The notes under the pieces are model-generated. The model made no database searches and was not told the DNA's origin. It worked only from the letters and a program-made list of their open reading frames with translations. Below, piece after piece: positions 10,201-18,597 of a stretch of 64,000 bases of DNA. Numbering within the stretch: the first letter of the stretch is position 1; each line of letters starts with the position of its first letter. The stretch lies in assembly GCA_965227315.1 (NCBI GenBank), contig OZ245737.1, forward strand, positions 744,001 through 808,000. The letters are read 5' to 3'. The stretch comes from JANQHS01 sp965227315. Lineage in GTDB: Bacteria > Bacteroidota > Bacteroidia > Cytophagales > CCMP332. The translations under genes and the position numbers were made by a program.

Positions 10201-10292
10201 TGAACCCTTTCGGAATCCTTAAGAGATAGAGAGTTTTGCGCAATTGATATTGCCGGCCAGATTGCAATTATGAGGAGGCCGAATCTATACAT
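7254..10292 (-). CDS. Giant periplasmic tetratricopeptide-repeat protein
   Basis: A 1012-residue protein made almost wholly of TPR-type helical hairpins after a short signal peptide (ending about residue 18, SIAQN). Repeat hallmarks recur throughout: ALMMEKQIEPAITEFNKVKG, AYFKIRDYDKAKGHFRAYTNKY, YFVSRDYANAFKVYEKIYNRG, and a run of PxSxY-type linkers (AQYPKSPYLDDAMYEGA; RRFPLSPYVPESI) as in periplasmic YbgF/BamD-like TPR proteins. The C-terminal 30 residues are charged and Thr-rich. TPR solenoids of this length normally scaffold other proteins. It lies 5 bp after the TonB-dependent receptor gene and overlaps the barrel gene by 8 bp. I infer a periplasmic scaffold for the surrounding outer-membrane and TonB components. 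Confidence 0.85.
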   Translation of the reverse strand: MYRFGLLIIAIWPAISIAQNSLSLKDSERVQFQANELFFKRKYLQSVQKWESIGTRPESAIDKNQEYLSWFSRQVLLREHSNEALEEFFLGEPTHPKRSFSFFLMGLEAFRQKNYSSTVKYFQVVSSGELSAEDRGEYFFKSGYALMMEKQIEPAITEFNKVKGKSSGYGPPAAYYSAYLQFESGNYAQAKKDLALVGSDDAFSGSVNDLLAVIYYKEGNADALIQFAEELKSSGKKQGHIKNLDLLVGDAYFQRTNYVKAWSYFSKIKLRNIGTMEPELAYRFGRTLFENQNYEEAEKYLKVGASKSKNDTLTQFCAYFAGVNYSKLEDFPSAALFFDKAAAVGPHRGLRENASINRAKIRIKEGFTSQAISLLKEYLSEYPGGAYREEASSLLAEAYLNSNQYYDGIHHLEKSQNWSNLNKSAYQQLCFHYASEKFNDRAFDSAVHYFVRSNRYSVDKDLEIRSNFWIGESYSISGKWDKSILYYGRVFQLDPNGRSMEYYPSRYGIGYAYFKIRDYDKAKGHFRAYTNKYESQGGKYYEDALLRLGDSYFVSRDYANAFKVYEKIYNRGLKGRDYAIFRLGEISWIENDSRAAIGFFSKISAQYPKSPYLDDAMYEGATVSFESGDYTTAIAGFQGLIRRFPLSPYVPESIRKRGMAYVGRENNVKAIGDFREYLRRYPRSEKSEEVLSSLNEALIAEGREEEFQKDKVAFQKANPNSKALERIEFENGKELHLAAEYERSIPLLLKFLDDYPGSAYSLEATYYLAFDYDRTGDLDSAFNFYLDLIAFGNSEYLKTAFERSSKIAVESENYGKAIVGFEGWYGLATSDEERVLATEGLMRSYYEIENYDSSLAKAQSIADFESPFGNRNLALLYWAKSLEALGRLDDAKARYQITVNEASDENAAEAKFRIASIQYQLAEFRNSIETCLDLVSGFSQYAYWNDQAFLLVADNFLGLNDLFQARATLESIIENSPSEETVSKAREKLALVREKETILETMTDTLITDTIE

Positions 10293-10297
10293 TCAGG

Positions 10298-12625
10298 TCA
10301 AAATGTCCAGGTGACGCCAATACTGGGCAGAATCGGAAGCTGGTTAACCCTTTCTCCCGTAACTCTGTCAAAGTAAAATAAATTTTCCCTATTGTAGACA
10401 TTAACAACACTGAAGATAATTTCAAGTCGTGAGTTAGGATTCAGATCATATGATTTTTTGAGGGAAAGGTCCAACCTATGGTACCAAGGTAGCCTGCCTT
10501 CGTTCAAATCAGAATAGATAATCCCTAACTGCCCGTTTTCAGTAAGAGGATCCGTAGAACCATCCGTTGTGAGCGTCAGGTTCTCATAGAAGCCTCTTGT
10601 TTGAGTAAACGGAAATCCCGATCCCAAATTATATCTTGAACTGAATTCCCAGCTCTTCTCGTTTCCAAACGCGTAGGTGAAGAGCAGGTTGATATTGTGT
10701 CTTCTATCAAAGGTAGGGTTATACTCCGCATATGGGATCGGTTCGGAAACAGAAGTTGCCGCATCGTCGGCACGTACGATTCCATCACCCACAGGGCCAA
10801 ACCGGGTATTGAATCCAAGAGAATAACCCGCTTGGAAGAAAATATTTCTATATCCATAGCGGATCAGAAAGTCCAAACCCGATGAAGTACCCTCTTCGGT
10901 AATAAATGTCGGATCATCAGGATAGATTTTGAGCCTGTTAACATTGATGTTCTGAGTGAATTCCTTTGTCCATGCCTCGATATTCACTTCGACCCTGTCA
11001 GCAAAAAGATCAAATTCAAATCCCCCGATCAGGTGATATGCTGTTTGCAATTTGTTGGACACGGACTCGCGATTTTGGTCAAAAACCTGATTCGGTGAGC
11101 TGATATACCCGGCAAAAAGGTTGACAACGTCTCGATCAGATCTGGTTGCGATCAGGTTCTGAGAATAGATCCCACCGGCAAATTTGGCTCTGAAGTTGGT
11201 GGTTACATTGTACTTCAAACCAAGTCTTGGCTCTGGCCTCATCTGAGCGAGCGAAGCATAATAATGAAGCCTCAAACTTGGTTCAATCACAAATCGGGGT
11301 TTGACGAGCCTGAAGTTTACAAAGCCGGATATCTCCGTGTTGTTTGAGGTTTCATCAACAATTTGATTTGTCGGTGTTCTTGTCTGGAATGTTGTGGTGT
11401 TTCCCAGATATTGAATTCCGTATTTGATCTCACTTTTCTGAATGAAATAGGTGAAATCCAGATTAAAATTAAATGATGTGATCCCAGACCTTCTTGGGTT
11501 TTGCGATTCCTCCTCTATTGCAATATCGTAATCGGAAGCTCCAAGGGAACCGGTCATAAGAACCGAGGACCTTGCCGGAAGGAAAATGAATTTTGCCCCG
11601 GCTCCCCTTTGTGTCCACTCAAGGTTCACACCTTCGGATAGCCCGGCCTGATCCTGGAAGTTGAAACCAAAAAAGCTCACTTTACTTCCACCCTGAGAGG
11701 CAAGAGTTACTTTTCCGTAAAGATCCTGAAAGCTGAAAGGCAATCCTTCACCATCGTTGACATAGCTATAAAGTGTTTTGGAGGTTTCATCAAGATACGA
11801 AACCCGGGTATTGAAGAGAAAGGAAGATCCTGCACCGTTCACTCCCCTTTTTATCGGCCCCTCTACCTGTCCTTTGGCAGTGAAAGGGTTCACGGAAAGT
11901 TTGCCTCCTACCCTGTTCTTGTTTCCATCTTTCGTTGATACATCGATCACGGCAGAGGTTCTTCCTCCATAACTCGCGTTGTACCCTCCGGTAAACACAT
12001 TCACGTTTTTAAGGATATCGGTATCGAAGATCGAATAAAGTCCAATGGAGTGAAATGGGTTGTACAATACCAGCCCATCCATAATGATCAGGTTTTGAAC
12101 CGGCGATCCCCCCCGGATAAACAGTTGCCCACCCTGGTCTCCTGTAAACACCACTCCGGGCAATGTCTGGATATACTGTGCAAGGTCAGGTTCACCTCCA
12201 ACACTTGGTAGCGCAGAGATCTCTTTTGGCTTTACGGCTGTAATTGCAACTTCCACGTTTTCCTGCCGCTCCGCCTTACGACCGGTTACGATAACCTCGT
12301 CAAGCTGCACATTGGATTGTTCGAGTTCAATCCTTTTGGTCAGTATCTGCCCTTCAGAGACGTTGACCTCCTCAATATAGTCCTGGTATTCAATACTCGA
12401 AACTTTCAGTGTATAGGTTCCTGCCGGGACTTTGGTGATCGAAAAATATCCGTTGATATCAGTCGAGATCCCAAACTGGGTTCCGTCGAGAAAAACAGTG
12501 GTAAATATTACAGGTTCGGAGTTTTTCTTGTCGGTAACAAAACCCCGTATTTCGGCCAGTTTCTGTGAAAAGGCTGAAAGGGATATTAAGCATCCAAAGG
12601 CTATGAGTAGTAATTTTTTGGTCAT
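10298..12625 (-). CDS. TonB-dependent outer-membrane receptor with carboxypeptidase-regulatory-like N-terminus
   Basis: Outer-membrane active transporter of about 775 residues. A signal peptide (TKKLLLIAFGCLISLSAFSQ) is followed by a carboxypeptidase-D regulatory-like domain (AEIRGFVTDKKNSEPVIF..., about 23-110), a plug domain with SALPSVGGEPDLAQYIQTLPGV and FIRGGSPVQNLIIMDG, then the barrel to the terminal aromatic ...GVTWTF. The frame extends upstream to GTG 12682, but I chose ATG 12623-12625 because it gives a clean signal peptide and a TAGTTTTG -7 box sits at 12653-12660, inside the longer version. No SusD partner follows; instead the TPR protein starts 5 bp downstream. The substrate cannot be deduced from sequence. 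It appears to be the first gene of the operon containing its own TonB-ExbBD. Confidence 0.9.
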   Translation of the reverse strand: MTKKLLLIAFGCLISLSAFSQKLAEIRGFVTDKKNSEPVIFTTVFLDGTQFGISTDINGYFSITKVPAGTYTLKVSSIEYQDYIEEVNVSEGQILTKRIELEQSNVQLDEVIVTGRKAERQENVEVAITAVKPKEISALPSVGGEPDLAQYIQTLPGVVFTGDQGGQLFIRGGSPVQNLIIMDGLVLYNPFHSIGLYSIFDTDILKNVNVFTGGYNASYGGRTSAVIDVSTKDGNKNRVGGKLSVNPFTAKGQVEGPIKRGVNGAGSSFLFNTRVSYLDETSKTLYSYVNDGEGLPFSFQDLYGKVTLASQGGSKVSFFGFNFQDQAGLSEGVNLEWTQRGAGAKFIFLPARSSVLMTGSLGASDYDIAIEEESQNPRRSGITSFNFNLDFTYFIQKSEIKYGIQYLGNTTTFQTRTPTNQIVDETSNNTEISGFVNFRLVKPRFVIEPSLRLHYYASLAQMRPEPRLGLKYNVTTNFRAKFAGGIYSQNLIATRSDRDVVNLFAGYISSPNQVFDQNRESVSNKLQTAYHLIGGFEFDLFADRVEVNIEAWTKEFTQNINVNRLKIYPDDPTFITEEGTSSGLDFLIRYGYRNIFFQAGYSLGFNTRFGPVGDGIVRADDAATSVSEPIPYAEYNPTFDRRHNINLLFTYAFGNEKSWEFSSRYNLGSGFPFTQTRGFYENLTLTTDGSTDPLTENGQLGIIYSDLNEGRLPWYHRLDLSLKKSYDLNPNSRLEIIFSVVNVYNRENLFYFDRVTGERVNQLPILPSIGVTWTF

Positions 12626-12652
12626 TCCAAAAGGTAATCGACGACAAAGGGC

Positions 12653-12660
12653 CAAAACTA
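12653..12660 (-). promoter_or_regulatory. Putative -7 promoter box (TAGTTTTG)
   Basis: On the minus strand the sequence TAGTTTTG matches the Bacteroidota -7 consensus TAnnTTTG. It lies 28 bp upstream of the chosen ATG of the TonB-dependent receptor gene. No convincing TTG at -33 is seen at the usual spacing, so this is a half-match only. It supports the shorter start for that gene and a promoter heading the envelope operon. Confidence 0.35.
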
Positions 12661-12757
12661 TAAAAAAGCGGTATTGAAACACCTCCTAATTTCGTTTTAG
12701 CCTAAAGATTTATTCAAAAGCCATATTCGTAGGTATAAGTGGTATTTGATGGCTTGA

Positions 12758-13774
12758 TTAAAGAAAGATTTTTGAAAACAGCTCCTGAATGATCTGTTTG
12801 GAATCCGAATGAGACTCCCTCACACCCTTGATGGATTTATCCGCATCGAGTAAATGGTCATAGCATTCCAAAATTTTGCCGGGTGGATAGTTATACACGG
12901 CGGCGGCAAGGTCCTGTGCCTGATAGTAATTTACCCGCAGGGCATTTTTTATTCCATTGGGATCCTTTTGACCGGACAGATGAGCTTCGAGGATCCTTCC
13001 AAAAAATCTGTAGAGGGAAGAAATAAAGGGTAGTATCTCACTTTTTTCTCCCTTAAACAGGGTAAAAGCCATTGACATGGCCTTTTCGTTTTTTTTATGC
13101 GCTATGGCAGCATGGATATCCAGGATCGAAAAGGGATTGCTTGATCCTATATACCTGGCGATCATAACATGATCGATCAGTTCTTCATGATCCTCGACGA
13201 GTTTCAGTTTCTGGATCTCATTATGCAGTCGTTCTATATTGTTTCCGACCAACTCGAAAAGGACATCCACGGCCTTATCCGTAAGCTCCAAACCTTCTTC
13301 AGCAACCATGGCCCGGATGTATTTGGGCACCTGGCTATCATAGATCTTCTTGGTTTCCAGCAGTACACCGGCGCCTTGAAGCGGTTTTTTCAAGGGACTT
13401 TTCTCGGGAAGAACCTTATACTTATAGCAAAAAACGAGGATGGTAGAAGGGACAGGGTTTTCCAGGTATTGAGCCAGATCTTTGACCCTATCCTTGCTTC
13501 TCCAATCCATCATTTCCTGAGCCTCCCTGACAAGCACTACCTGTCGCTCGGACATGACCGGAAATTTCCTGGCATTTCCCAAGACATCAACCATCTTGGA
13601 TTCCCGGCCATATAGAATTATCTGATTAAAATCTTTTTGACTTTCATCAAGGGCCGTACTTTCAATCAGTTGGGAAATCCTGTCAATAAAAAAGGGTTCA
13701 TCTCCACTGAGGAAATAGACCGGGGAGAATTTTCCTTCCGAAATATCAGCACATATCTGATCGTAATCTTTCAA
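12758..13774 (-). CDS. holA: DNA polymerase III delta subunit
   Basis: The delta subunit opens the sliding clamp as part of the clamp-loader complex. The sequence matches the HolA family in layout: an N-terminal VYFLSGDEPFFIDRI block (degenerate P-loop region), a middle stretch VLVREAQEMM / VFCYKYK / LLETKKIYDSQVPKYI, and a C-terminal helical collar domain (ANYYQAQDLA-like VNYYQAQDLAAAVYNYPPGKI). The open frame reaches ATG 13858, but that would lie inside the divergently transcribed gene. I prefer TTG 13772-13774, giving 338 residues beginning LKDYDQICADISEGKFSPVYF, the position where relatives start. No AT-rich or transfer signs. The function is secure, the start less so. Confidence 0.92.
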   Translation of the reverse strand: MKDYDQICADISEGKFSPVYFLSGDEPFFIDRISQLIESTALDESQKDFNQIILYGRESKMVDVLGNARKFPVMSERQVVLVREAQEMMDWRSKDRVKDLAQYLENPVPSTILVFCYKYKVLPEKSPLKKPLQGAGVLLETKKIYDSQVPKYIRAMVAEEGLELTDKAVDVLFELVGNNIERLHNEIQKLKLVEDHEELIDHVMIARYIGSSNPFSILDIHAAIAHKKNEKAMSMAFTLFKGEKSEILPFISSLYRFFGRILEAHLSGQKDPNGIKNALRVNYYQAQDLAAAVYNYPPGKILECYDHLLDADKSIKGVRESHSDSKQIIQELFSKIFL

Positions 13775-13831
13775 GCCCTGTTTTTTGGCAAATCTTACGA
13801 ATTGGAATTTAATTAACCAACCACCCCTATC

Positions 13832-13839
13832 TATATTTG
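13832..13839 (+). promoter_or_regulatory. Putative -7 promoter box (TATATTTG), possibly giving a leaderless mRNA
   Basis: TATATTTG fits the Bacteroidota -7 consensus TAnnTTTG and ends 4 bp before the ATG at 13844. With the usual 4-7 bp from box to start site, the transcript would begin at or almost at the ATG. A matching TTG at -33 was not found at 17-23 bp spacing, so this may be chance. Confidence 0.28.
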
Positions 13840-13843
13840 CAGC

Positions 13844-14959
13844 ATGAATTTCAGGCATTCAGGAATCAGGATTTTATTCCTTCTTTCAACCCTGGGCTTT
13901 TTGTTGGTCCATGGATCATCTTATTCCCAAATTATTCTTGACCAGGGAGACGTGGGTAGCATAGGAGATACGGTCCGCACATTTTTTGACTCAAGTTATG
14001 TCGGCAATGTGAGTCCCGGACAGGAAGGAGCAGCCCAGACCTGGAGTTTCCCATTGAATGCGCATATTCCTCTTGATACCACTTTCTTCATAGATCCGGC
14101 AAATACGCCCTATGCTTCGGATTTTACGAATTCAAATCTGTGCCTAAGCGAACTTGGCACTTATACCTACTTAAATAAGAGTGCGTCAAAGGTGGAAGTA
14201 CTTGGCTTATCGGTTGATCTGGACAGCTTTATCGCTAACTCCGTGATCAAAGTAGATCCTCCAATCACTTTTCTGGAATTCCCGCTGGAATATGGAGATA
14301 CTACTTCTTCAACCGGAACAGGATCGATCACTTTTCCATTTCAGGACACCATAGATCTGGGCCTGGGCCCAATCTATGTGGATTCCGTCAGGGTAGAATT
14401 TACCGTCACCCAAACCGATTCTGTGAATGGCTACGGCACCCTTACGATCGACAGCACTGCTACGGATGTATTGAGAGTGGAATCGTACCAGATCATCTCC
14501 CTGGATCTCTTTACCAGAATTGAGCTTATTCCAGGCTCCGGGATTTTTATTTGGGCGCCCGTTCCCGTTAGTATAATTCCCGATTTTCAGATCAGGTCCG
14601 TAAACTATTGGGGCAAGAGGTTTGACTATCCGCTACTGTCATTTGAACTTGATTCTGCCGGTGATGTATTGTCAAATACTTATCAGTTGAATCCTCAGGT
14701 AGTTGGGATTGCAGACTTGGAAAGAGACGCTCAGATCAAGGTATTTCCGAATCCTGTGAGAGAGTATATTCGTATTGAGTCATCCCTTCCAATGGAAGAG
14801 ATCCGGATCATTGATCTGCTGGGCGAAAAAGTATTGGTTCTTGAAAACGAATTTCCGGAAAACGTCCTTCGGTTGGGAGAACTAAACCCCGGTGTTTACC
14901 TGCTTGAGATCAAACTGGCGGATGGCAGGATAGAACAAAGAAGAATTATCAAACACTAG
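13844..14959 (+). CDS. Secreted protein with T9SS type A sorting domain
   Basis: A 371-residue exported protein of unknown activity. The signal peptide is ILFLLSTLGFLLVHGSSYSQ at about residues 9-29. The middle is Ser/Thr/Asp-rich beta sequence with no motif I recognise. The last ~75 residues form a type A C-terminal sorting domain: IKVFPNPVREYIRIES, then IRIIDLLGEKVL, then LNPGVYLLEIKLADGR and a basic end (RRIIKH). That domain sends the protein through the type IX secretion system to the cell surface, where it is usually cleaved. It is followed 19 bp later by tyrS on the same strand, probably only a shared transcript. It lies divergent from holA. Confidence 0.88.
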   Translation: MNFRHSGIRILFLLSTLGFLLVHGSSYSQIILDQGDVGSIGDTVRTFFDSSYVGNVSPGQEGAAQTWSFPLNAHIPLDTTFFIDPANTPYASDFTNSNLCLSELGTYTYLNKSASKVEVLGLSVDLDSFIANSVIKVDPPITFLEFPLEYGDTTSSTGTGSITFPFQDTIDLGLGPIYVDSVRVEFTVTQTDSVNGYGTLTIDSTATDVLRVESYQIISLDLFTRIELIPGSGIFIWAPVPVSIIPDFQIRSVNYWGKRFDYPLLSFELDSAGDVLSNTYQLNPQVVGIADLERDAQIKVFPNPVREYIRIESSLPMEEIRIIDLLGEKVLVLENEFPENVLRLGELNPGVYLLEIKLADGRIEQRRIIKH

Positions 14960-14978
14960 GTTCTCGACTAAGTCACCG

Positions 14979-16262
14979 ATGAAGAATTTCATTGAAGAGT
15001 TAAAATGGAGGGGCATGCTGACAGATGTAATGCCCGGAACGGAAGAACATCTGCTCAAGGGTCCTGCGGTCGGGTATGTGGGCTTTGACCCTACCGCTCC
15101 CTCACTTCATATTGGAAGTCTGGCCACCCTCATGTTTTTGGTCCATTTCCAAAGATCAGGACATATTCCCGTAGCATTGGTCGGAGGCGCTACGGGTATG
15201 ATCGGAGACCCTTCTGGAAAGTCAGAAGAAAGAAAGTTTCTCACAGAGGAACAACTGAGGTTCAATGAGGAGCAGGTCCTAAAGCAACTGAAAAAATTCC
15301 TGGATTTTGATGCAAAGGAAAATGCCGCCATAGGGGTGAATAATTACGATTGGTTTAAGGGGATAGGATATATCGAATTCCTCAGGGAAGCCGGGAAGCT
15401 GATCACCGTTAATTATATGATGGCCAAGGATTCGGTAAAAACCAGAATGGAAACCGGTATCTCCTATACGGAATTCTCTTATCAGCTGATGCAGGGTTAT
15501 GATTTCCATGTGCTGAACCAGGAAAGAAATTGTACTGTCCAAATGGGTGGCTCAGACCAGTGGGGAAACATCGTTACGGGCTCTGAATTCATCAGGAGGA
15601 AGAGCGGTAATGATGTATACGGGGTTGTGGGACCTCTGCTGACCAAATCGGACGGGAGCAAATTTGGAAAAACCGAAGAAGGCAATATCTGGCTTGATCC
15701 GGAAATGACCAGCCCCTATAAGTTCTACCAGTTTTTCCTGAATGTAAGCGATGAAGAATCAAAAACGCTGATCAGGAGGTATTCCCTGATGATCCGGGAG
15801 GAGATCCTGGACTTGGAAAAAGAACATGATCAAAACCCACAAAACAGGGCAATTCAAAAATCCCTGGCCGAAGAATTAACCGAGCGTGTTCATTCAAAGA
15901 AGGATCTTGAGTCCTCAATTTCTGCTTCTCAAATCCTGTTCGGAAGAGATCCACGAGAAGCATTGAAAAAAATTGATGAGAAAACCTTCCTTGAAGTTTT
16001 CGATGGAGTCCCAAAGGTGAGTATCTCAAGGTCATCACTGGAAATACTACAGGATCTTCCCGAGTTTTTGTCGGAAACCACGAGGGGGCAAATATTCTCC
16101 TCAAAGGGTGAAGCCAAAAGAATGATCAAAGCAGGAGGTGTGAGTATCAACCGGGAGAAGGTCAACGCCGCAGAATGGAATGGAAACTGCGAACTGATCC
16201 AGAATAAATATCTGATCGTTCAAAAAGGGAAAAAGAACTACCACCTCGTCGAGGTTTCTTAG
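14979..16262 (+). CDS. tyrS: Tyrosyl-tRNA synthetase
   Basis: Charges tRNA-Tyr with tyrosine; class I aminoacyl-tRNA synthetase. At 427 residues it has the normal bacterial TyrRS length. The HIGH signature appears as HIGS in FDPTAPSLHIGSLATL (residue about 46), the tyrosine/tRNA pocket motif as YDFHVLNQ and GGSDQWGNI, and KMSKS as KFGKT (residue about 230), the usual TyrRS variant. An S4-like RNA-binding domain closes the protein (AKRMIKAGGVSINREKV). The TAG stop at 16260-16262 overlaps the stop of the convergent PorT-like gene by four bases. Confidence 0.97.
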   Translation: MKNFIEELKWRGMLTDVMPGTEEHLLKGPAVGYVGFDPTAPSLHIGSLATLMFLVHFQRSGHIPVALVGGATGMIGDPSGKSEERKFLTEEQLRFNEEQVLKQLKKFLDFDAKENAAIGVNNYDWFKGIGYIEFLREAGKLITVNYMMAKDSVKTRMETGISYTEFSYQLMQGYDFHVLNQERNCTVQMGGSDQWGNIVTGSEFIRRKSGNDVYGVVGPLLTKSDGSKFGKTEEGNIWLDPEMTSPYKFYQFFLNVSDEESKTLIRRYSLMIREEILDLEKEHDQNPQNRAIQKSLAEELTERVHSKKDLESSISASQILFGRDPREALKKIDEKTFLEVFDGVPKVSISRSSLEILQDLPEFLSETTRGQIFSSKGEAKRMIKAGGVSINREKVNAAEWNGNCELIQNKYLIVQKGKKNYHLVEVS

Positions 16263-16864
16263 AAGAAGGAAAATCCTATATAGATCTGAAATAAGCTCGA
16301 GCGGGCCGTCTTCCCATCAAAGTCCATGATATCGTTCAGGCCGTAAATGTATCTTGCCCCGACTTTGTTTTTCTTATCGATGCGGTATGCTCCTCCCAAC
16401 AATATCCCAAGGTCGTTGTTGGAAACATCGAGTTTCTCTTTTCGGCTCGTTGCAAAGTTCACATACTGCTCAAACAATAAAATCGAATATTGAGCTCCTG
16501 CATGGATCTCCCAGCCAGAGCCCGGAAAGAACTGGACAAACAATGGAATATCCAGCCAAAACTGATTGTGAACTATACTGTTTAAGAGTATAGAATCCTG
16601 AACATCGGCCTTGTACCCTTTTCCGGAAAACAAGGCTTCCAACTGAATTCCAACCTTGTCCCCGATGATGGGAACGGATGAAAACAGTCCCCCATTAATA
16701 CTTATTTTGTATGCCGCCTCAATTTCGCGCGAATAATCACCTTCGATCCCCGCAACGTTCACACCTCCCTTAATACCAAAATCAACTTTTGTTCTTTCAG
16801 GATCCTGGGCAAAAACCAGGCTAACGATCAATAAGGCTAATACTGTGAGAACTGTTGATTTCAA
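16259..16864 (-). CDS. PorT-like outer-membrane beta-barrel protein
   Basis: A 201-residue exported protein resembling the small outer-membrane beta-barrels common in Bacteroidota (PorT/OMP_b-brl family). A signal peptide (LTVLALLIVSLVFAQ) precedes FGIKGGVNVAGIEGDYS, the typical first-strand motif, then repeated amphipathic strands (GIQLEALFSGKGYK; LDIPLFVQFF; WEIHAGAQYSILL) and a terminal FQIYIGFSFF with a C-terminal aromatic. The start codon is TTG (16862-16864); no ATG occurs before the signal peptide. It follows hutU by 11 bp on the same strand, so it is probably cotranscribed. Its stop overlaps tyrS tail to tail by 4 bp, leaving no room for a terminator between them. Confidence 0.82.
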   Translation of the reverse strand: MKSTVLTVLALLIVSLVFAQDPERTKVDFGIKGGVNVAGIEGDYSREIEAAYKISINGGLFSSVPIIGDKVGIQLEALFSGKGYKADVQDSILLNSIVHNQFWLDIPLFVQFFPGSGWEIHAGAQYSILLFEQYVNFATSRKEKLDVSNNDLGILLGGAYRIDKKNKVGARYIYGLNDIMDFDGKTARSSLFQIYIGFSFF

Positions 16865-16875
16865 TTTTTCGATTT

Positions 16876-18549
16876 TTATCCTTTCAGTCTGTCTCTGATA
16901 TCAAGTTGATGCTCTTGTGCGGTTCTGGTGGCAATATCATAACCGGCGTCCATATGTCTTATAACGCCCATAGCCGGATCGTTATTTAATACACGTGATA
17001 ATCTCATTTTGGCCTCAGGTGTACCGTCGGCGACGATCACCACCCCGGCATGTATGGAGTATCCCATTCCAACTCCCCCGCCATGATGCACCGATACCCA
17101 ACTGGCACCCCCTGCTGTATTGATCAGGGCATTCAAGATCGGCCAATCCGCAACTGCATCCGATCCGTCCTTCATGGCCTCCGTTTCCCGATTGGGAGAT
17201 GCAACAGAACCGGTATCCAAATGATCCCTGCCAATCACAATAGGAGCAGAAACCTCCCCTGATCTCACCATTTCATTGAATGCAAGTCCCGCTTTTTGCC
17301 TTGCTCCCATGGGAAGCCAGCAAATACGGCAGGGAAGTCCCTGGAATGCGATCCTTTCCTGCGCCATTTTTATCCATCGGGCCAGTGCCTTATCCTCCGG
17401 GAACAGTTCCAGGATCTTTCTGTCGGTAGCATATATATCCTCAGGATCTCCGCTCAAAGCCGCCCAGCGGAATGGTCCTTTGCCCTCACAAAAAAGAGGT
17501 CTGATATAGGCCGGAACAAATCCGGGAAAATCAAAGGCATTCTCCACGCCTCTCTTATCATGTGCCTGCCCCCTAAGGTTGTTACCATAATCAAATGTCA
17601 CAGCACCTCTGTTTTGCAATTCCAACATTTGCTTCACATGCCTTGCCATGGTATTGAGGGAACGGTTTATATAGTCATCCGGGTCTGATTCCCTGAGTTG
17701 ATTTGCTTCCTCTATTGACATGTTTTCAGGCCAATAGCCATTCAGTTCATCGTGAGCAGAAGTCTGATCCGTAAGCGTTTCCGGAGTAATATTTTGGTCG
17801 ATCAAAGCCTGAAGAAGATCAACCACATTACATACAACGCCGATCGAGATCGCTTCATTTTTCTCTTTTGCATCCAGCGCCCATCTGATCCCTTCTTGTA
17901 TATCATGGGTCTTTTTGTCCAGATACCTGGTTTCGATCCTTTTGTCTATCCTCCATTCTTCCATCTCTGCCGCAAGGCAAACACCTTCATTCATGGTGAT
18001 AGCAAGAGGCTGGGCTCCCCCCATTCCTCCCAGTCCGGCTGTGACATTGATGGTTCCTTTGAGCGAATCGTTGAAATTCTTTTGCGCGACCGCAGCATAG
18101 GTTTCATAGGTTCCCTGGACTATGCCCTGAGAACCGATATAGATCCAGGATCCTGCTGTCATTTGGCCGTACATCATAAGGCCTTTTTTGTCCAGCTCCC
18201 TAAAATGTTCCCAATTAGCCCAATTTGGTACCAGCATAGAGTTTGAAATCAAAACTCTTGGAGCATCCGGATGACTAGGAAGAATGCCCACCGGCTTTCC
18301 GGACTGTACCAGAAGGGTTTCATTGTCATTCAGATCCTTCAGCGACTTTACGATCAGGTCGAAGGACTCCCAGTTCCTGGCCGCCTTTCCGGTACCGCCA
18401 TAGACCACAAGATCTTCAGGTCTTTCAGCAACCTCAGGATCCAAATTGTTATAAAGCATTCTCAGGGCCGCTTCCTGGATCCAGCCTTTTGTATTTAGTG
18501 CTTTGCCCGTTGGGGTCGGGCCCTTAGTCGAATAAGTTAACTTTTCCAA
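16876..18549 (-). CDS. hutU: Urocanate hydratase
   Basis: Second enzyme of histidine breakdown, converting urocanate to imidazolone propionate with tightly bound NAD+. The 557-residue length and near-continuous conservation fit HutU: GPTPTGKALNTKGW near the start, YGGTGKAARNW, GSQGIVQGTYET, TAGLGGMGGAQPLA (NAD+ binding), and GRDHLDTGSVASPNRETEAM with SVHHGGGVGMGYS near the C-terminus. The start is a TTG at 18547-18549; the next ATG would remove conserved sequence. Other hut genes (hutH, hutI, hutG) are not in this window, so the pathway is split or encoded elsewhere. The downstream PorT-like gene has no evident link to histidine. Confidence 0.97.
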   Translation of the reverse strand: MEKLTYSTKGPTPTGKALNTKGWIQEAALRMLYNNLDPEVAERPEDLVVYGGTGKAARNWESFDLIVKSLKDLNDNETLLVQSGKPVGILPSHPDAPRVLISNSMLVPNWANWEHFRELDKKGLMMYGQMTAGSWIYIGSQGIVQGTYETYAAVAQKNFNDSLKGTINVTAGLGGMGGAQPLAITMNEGVCLAAEMEEWRIDKRIETRYLDKKTHDIQEGIRWALDAKEKNEAISIGVVCNVVDLLQALIDQNITPETLTDQTSAHDELNGYWPENMSIEEANQLRESDPDDYINRSLNTMARHVKQMLELQNRGAVTFDYGNNLRGQAHDKRGVENAFDFPGFVPAYIRPLFCEGKGPFRWAALSGDPEDIYATDRKILELFPEDKALARWIKMAQERIAFQGLPCRICWLPMGARQKAGLAFNEMVRSGEVSAPIVIGRDHLDTGSVASPNRETEAMKDGSDAVADWPILNALINTAGGASWVSVHHGGGVGMGYSIHAGVVIVADGTPEAKMRLSRVLNNDPAMGVIRHMDAGYDIATRTAQEHQLDIRDRLKG

Positions 18550-18597
18550 TCCTGATCTTTCTTAATAAAAATGAATTTCAATATTAGGAAAATGAGG

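Noticed and set aside
12626..12682. Longer GTG start of the TonB-dependent receptor
   Set aside because: It would add a basic extension before a normal signal peptide, and a -7 promoter box falls within it.
13169..13615. 148-codon plus-strand frame opposite holA
   Set aside because: Antisense to a conserved replication gene; no plausible product.
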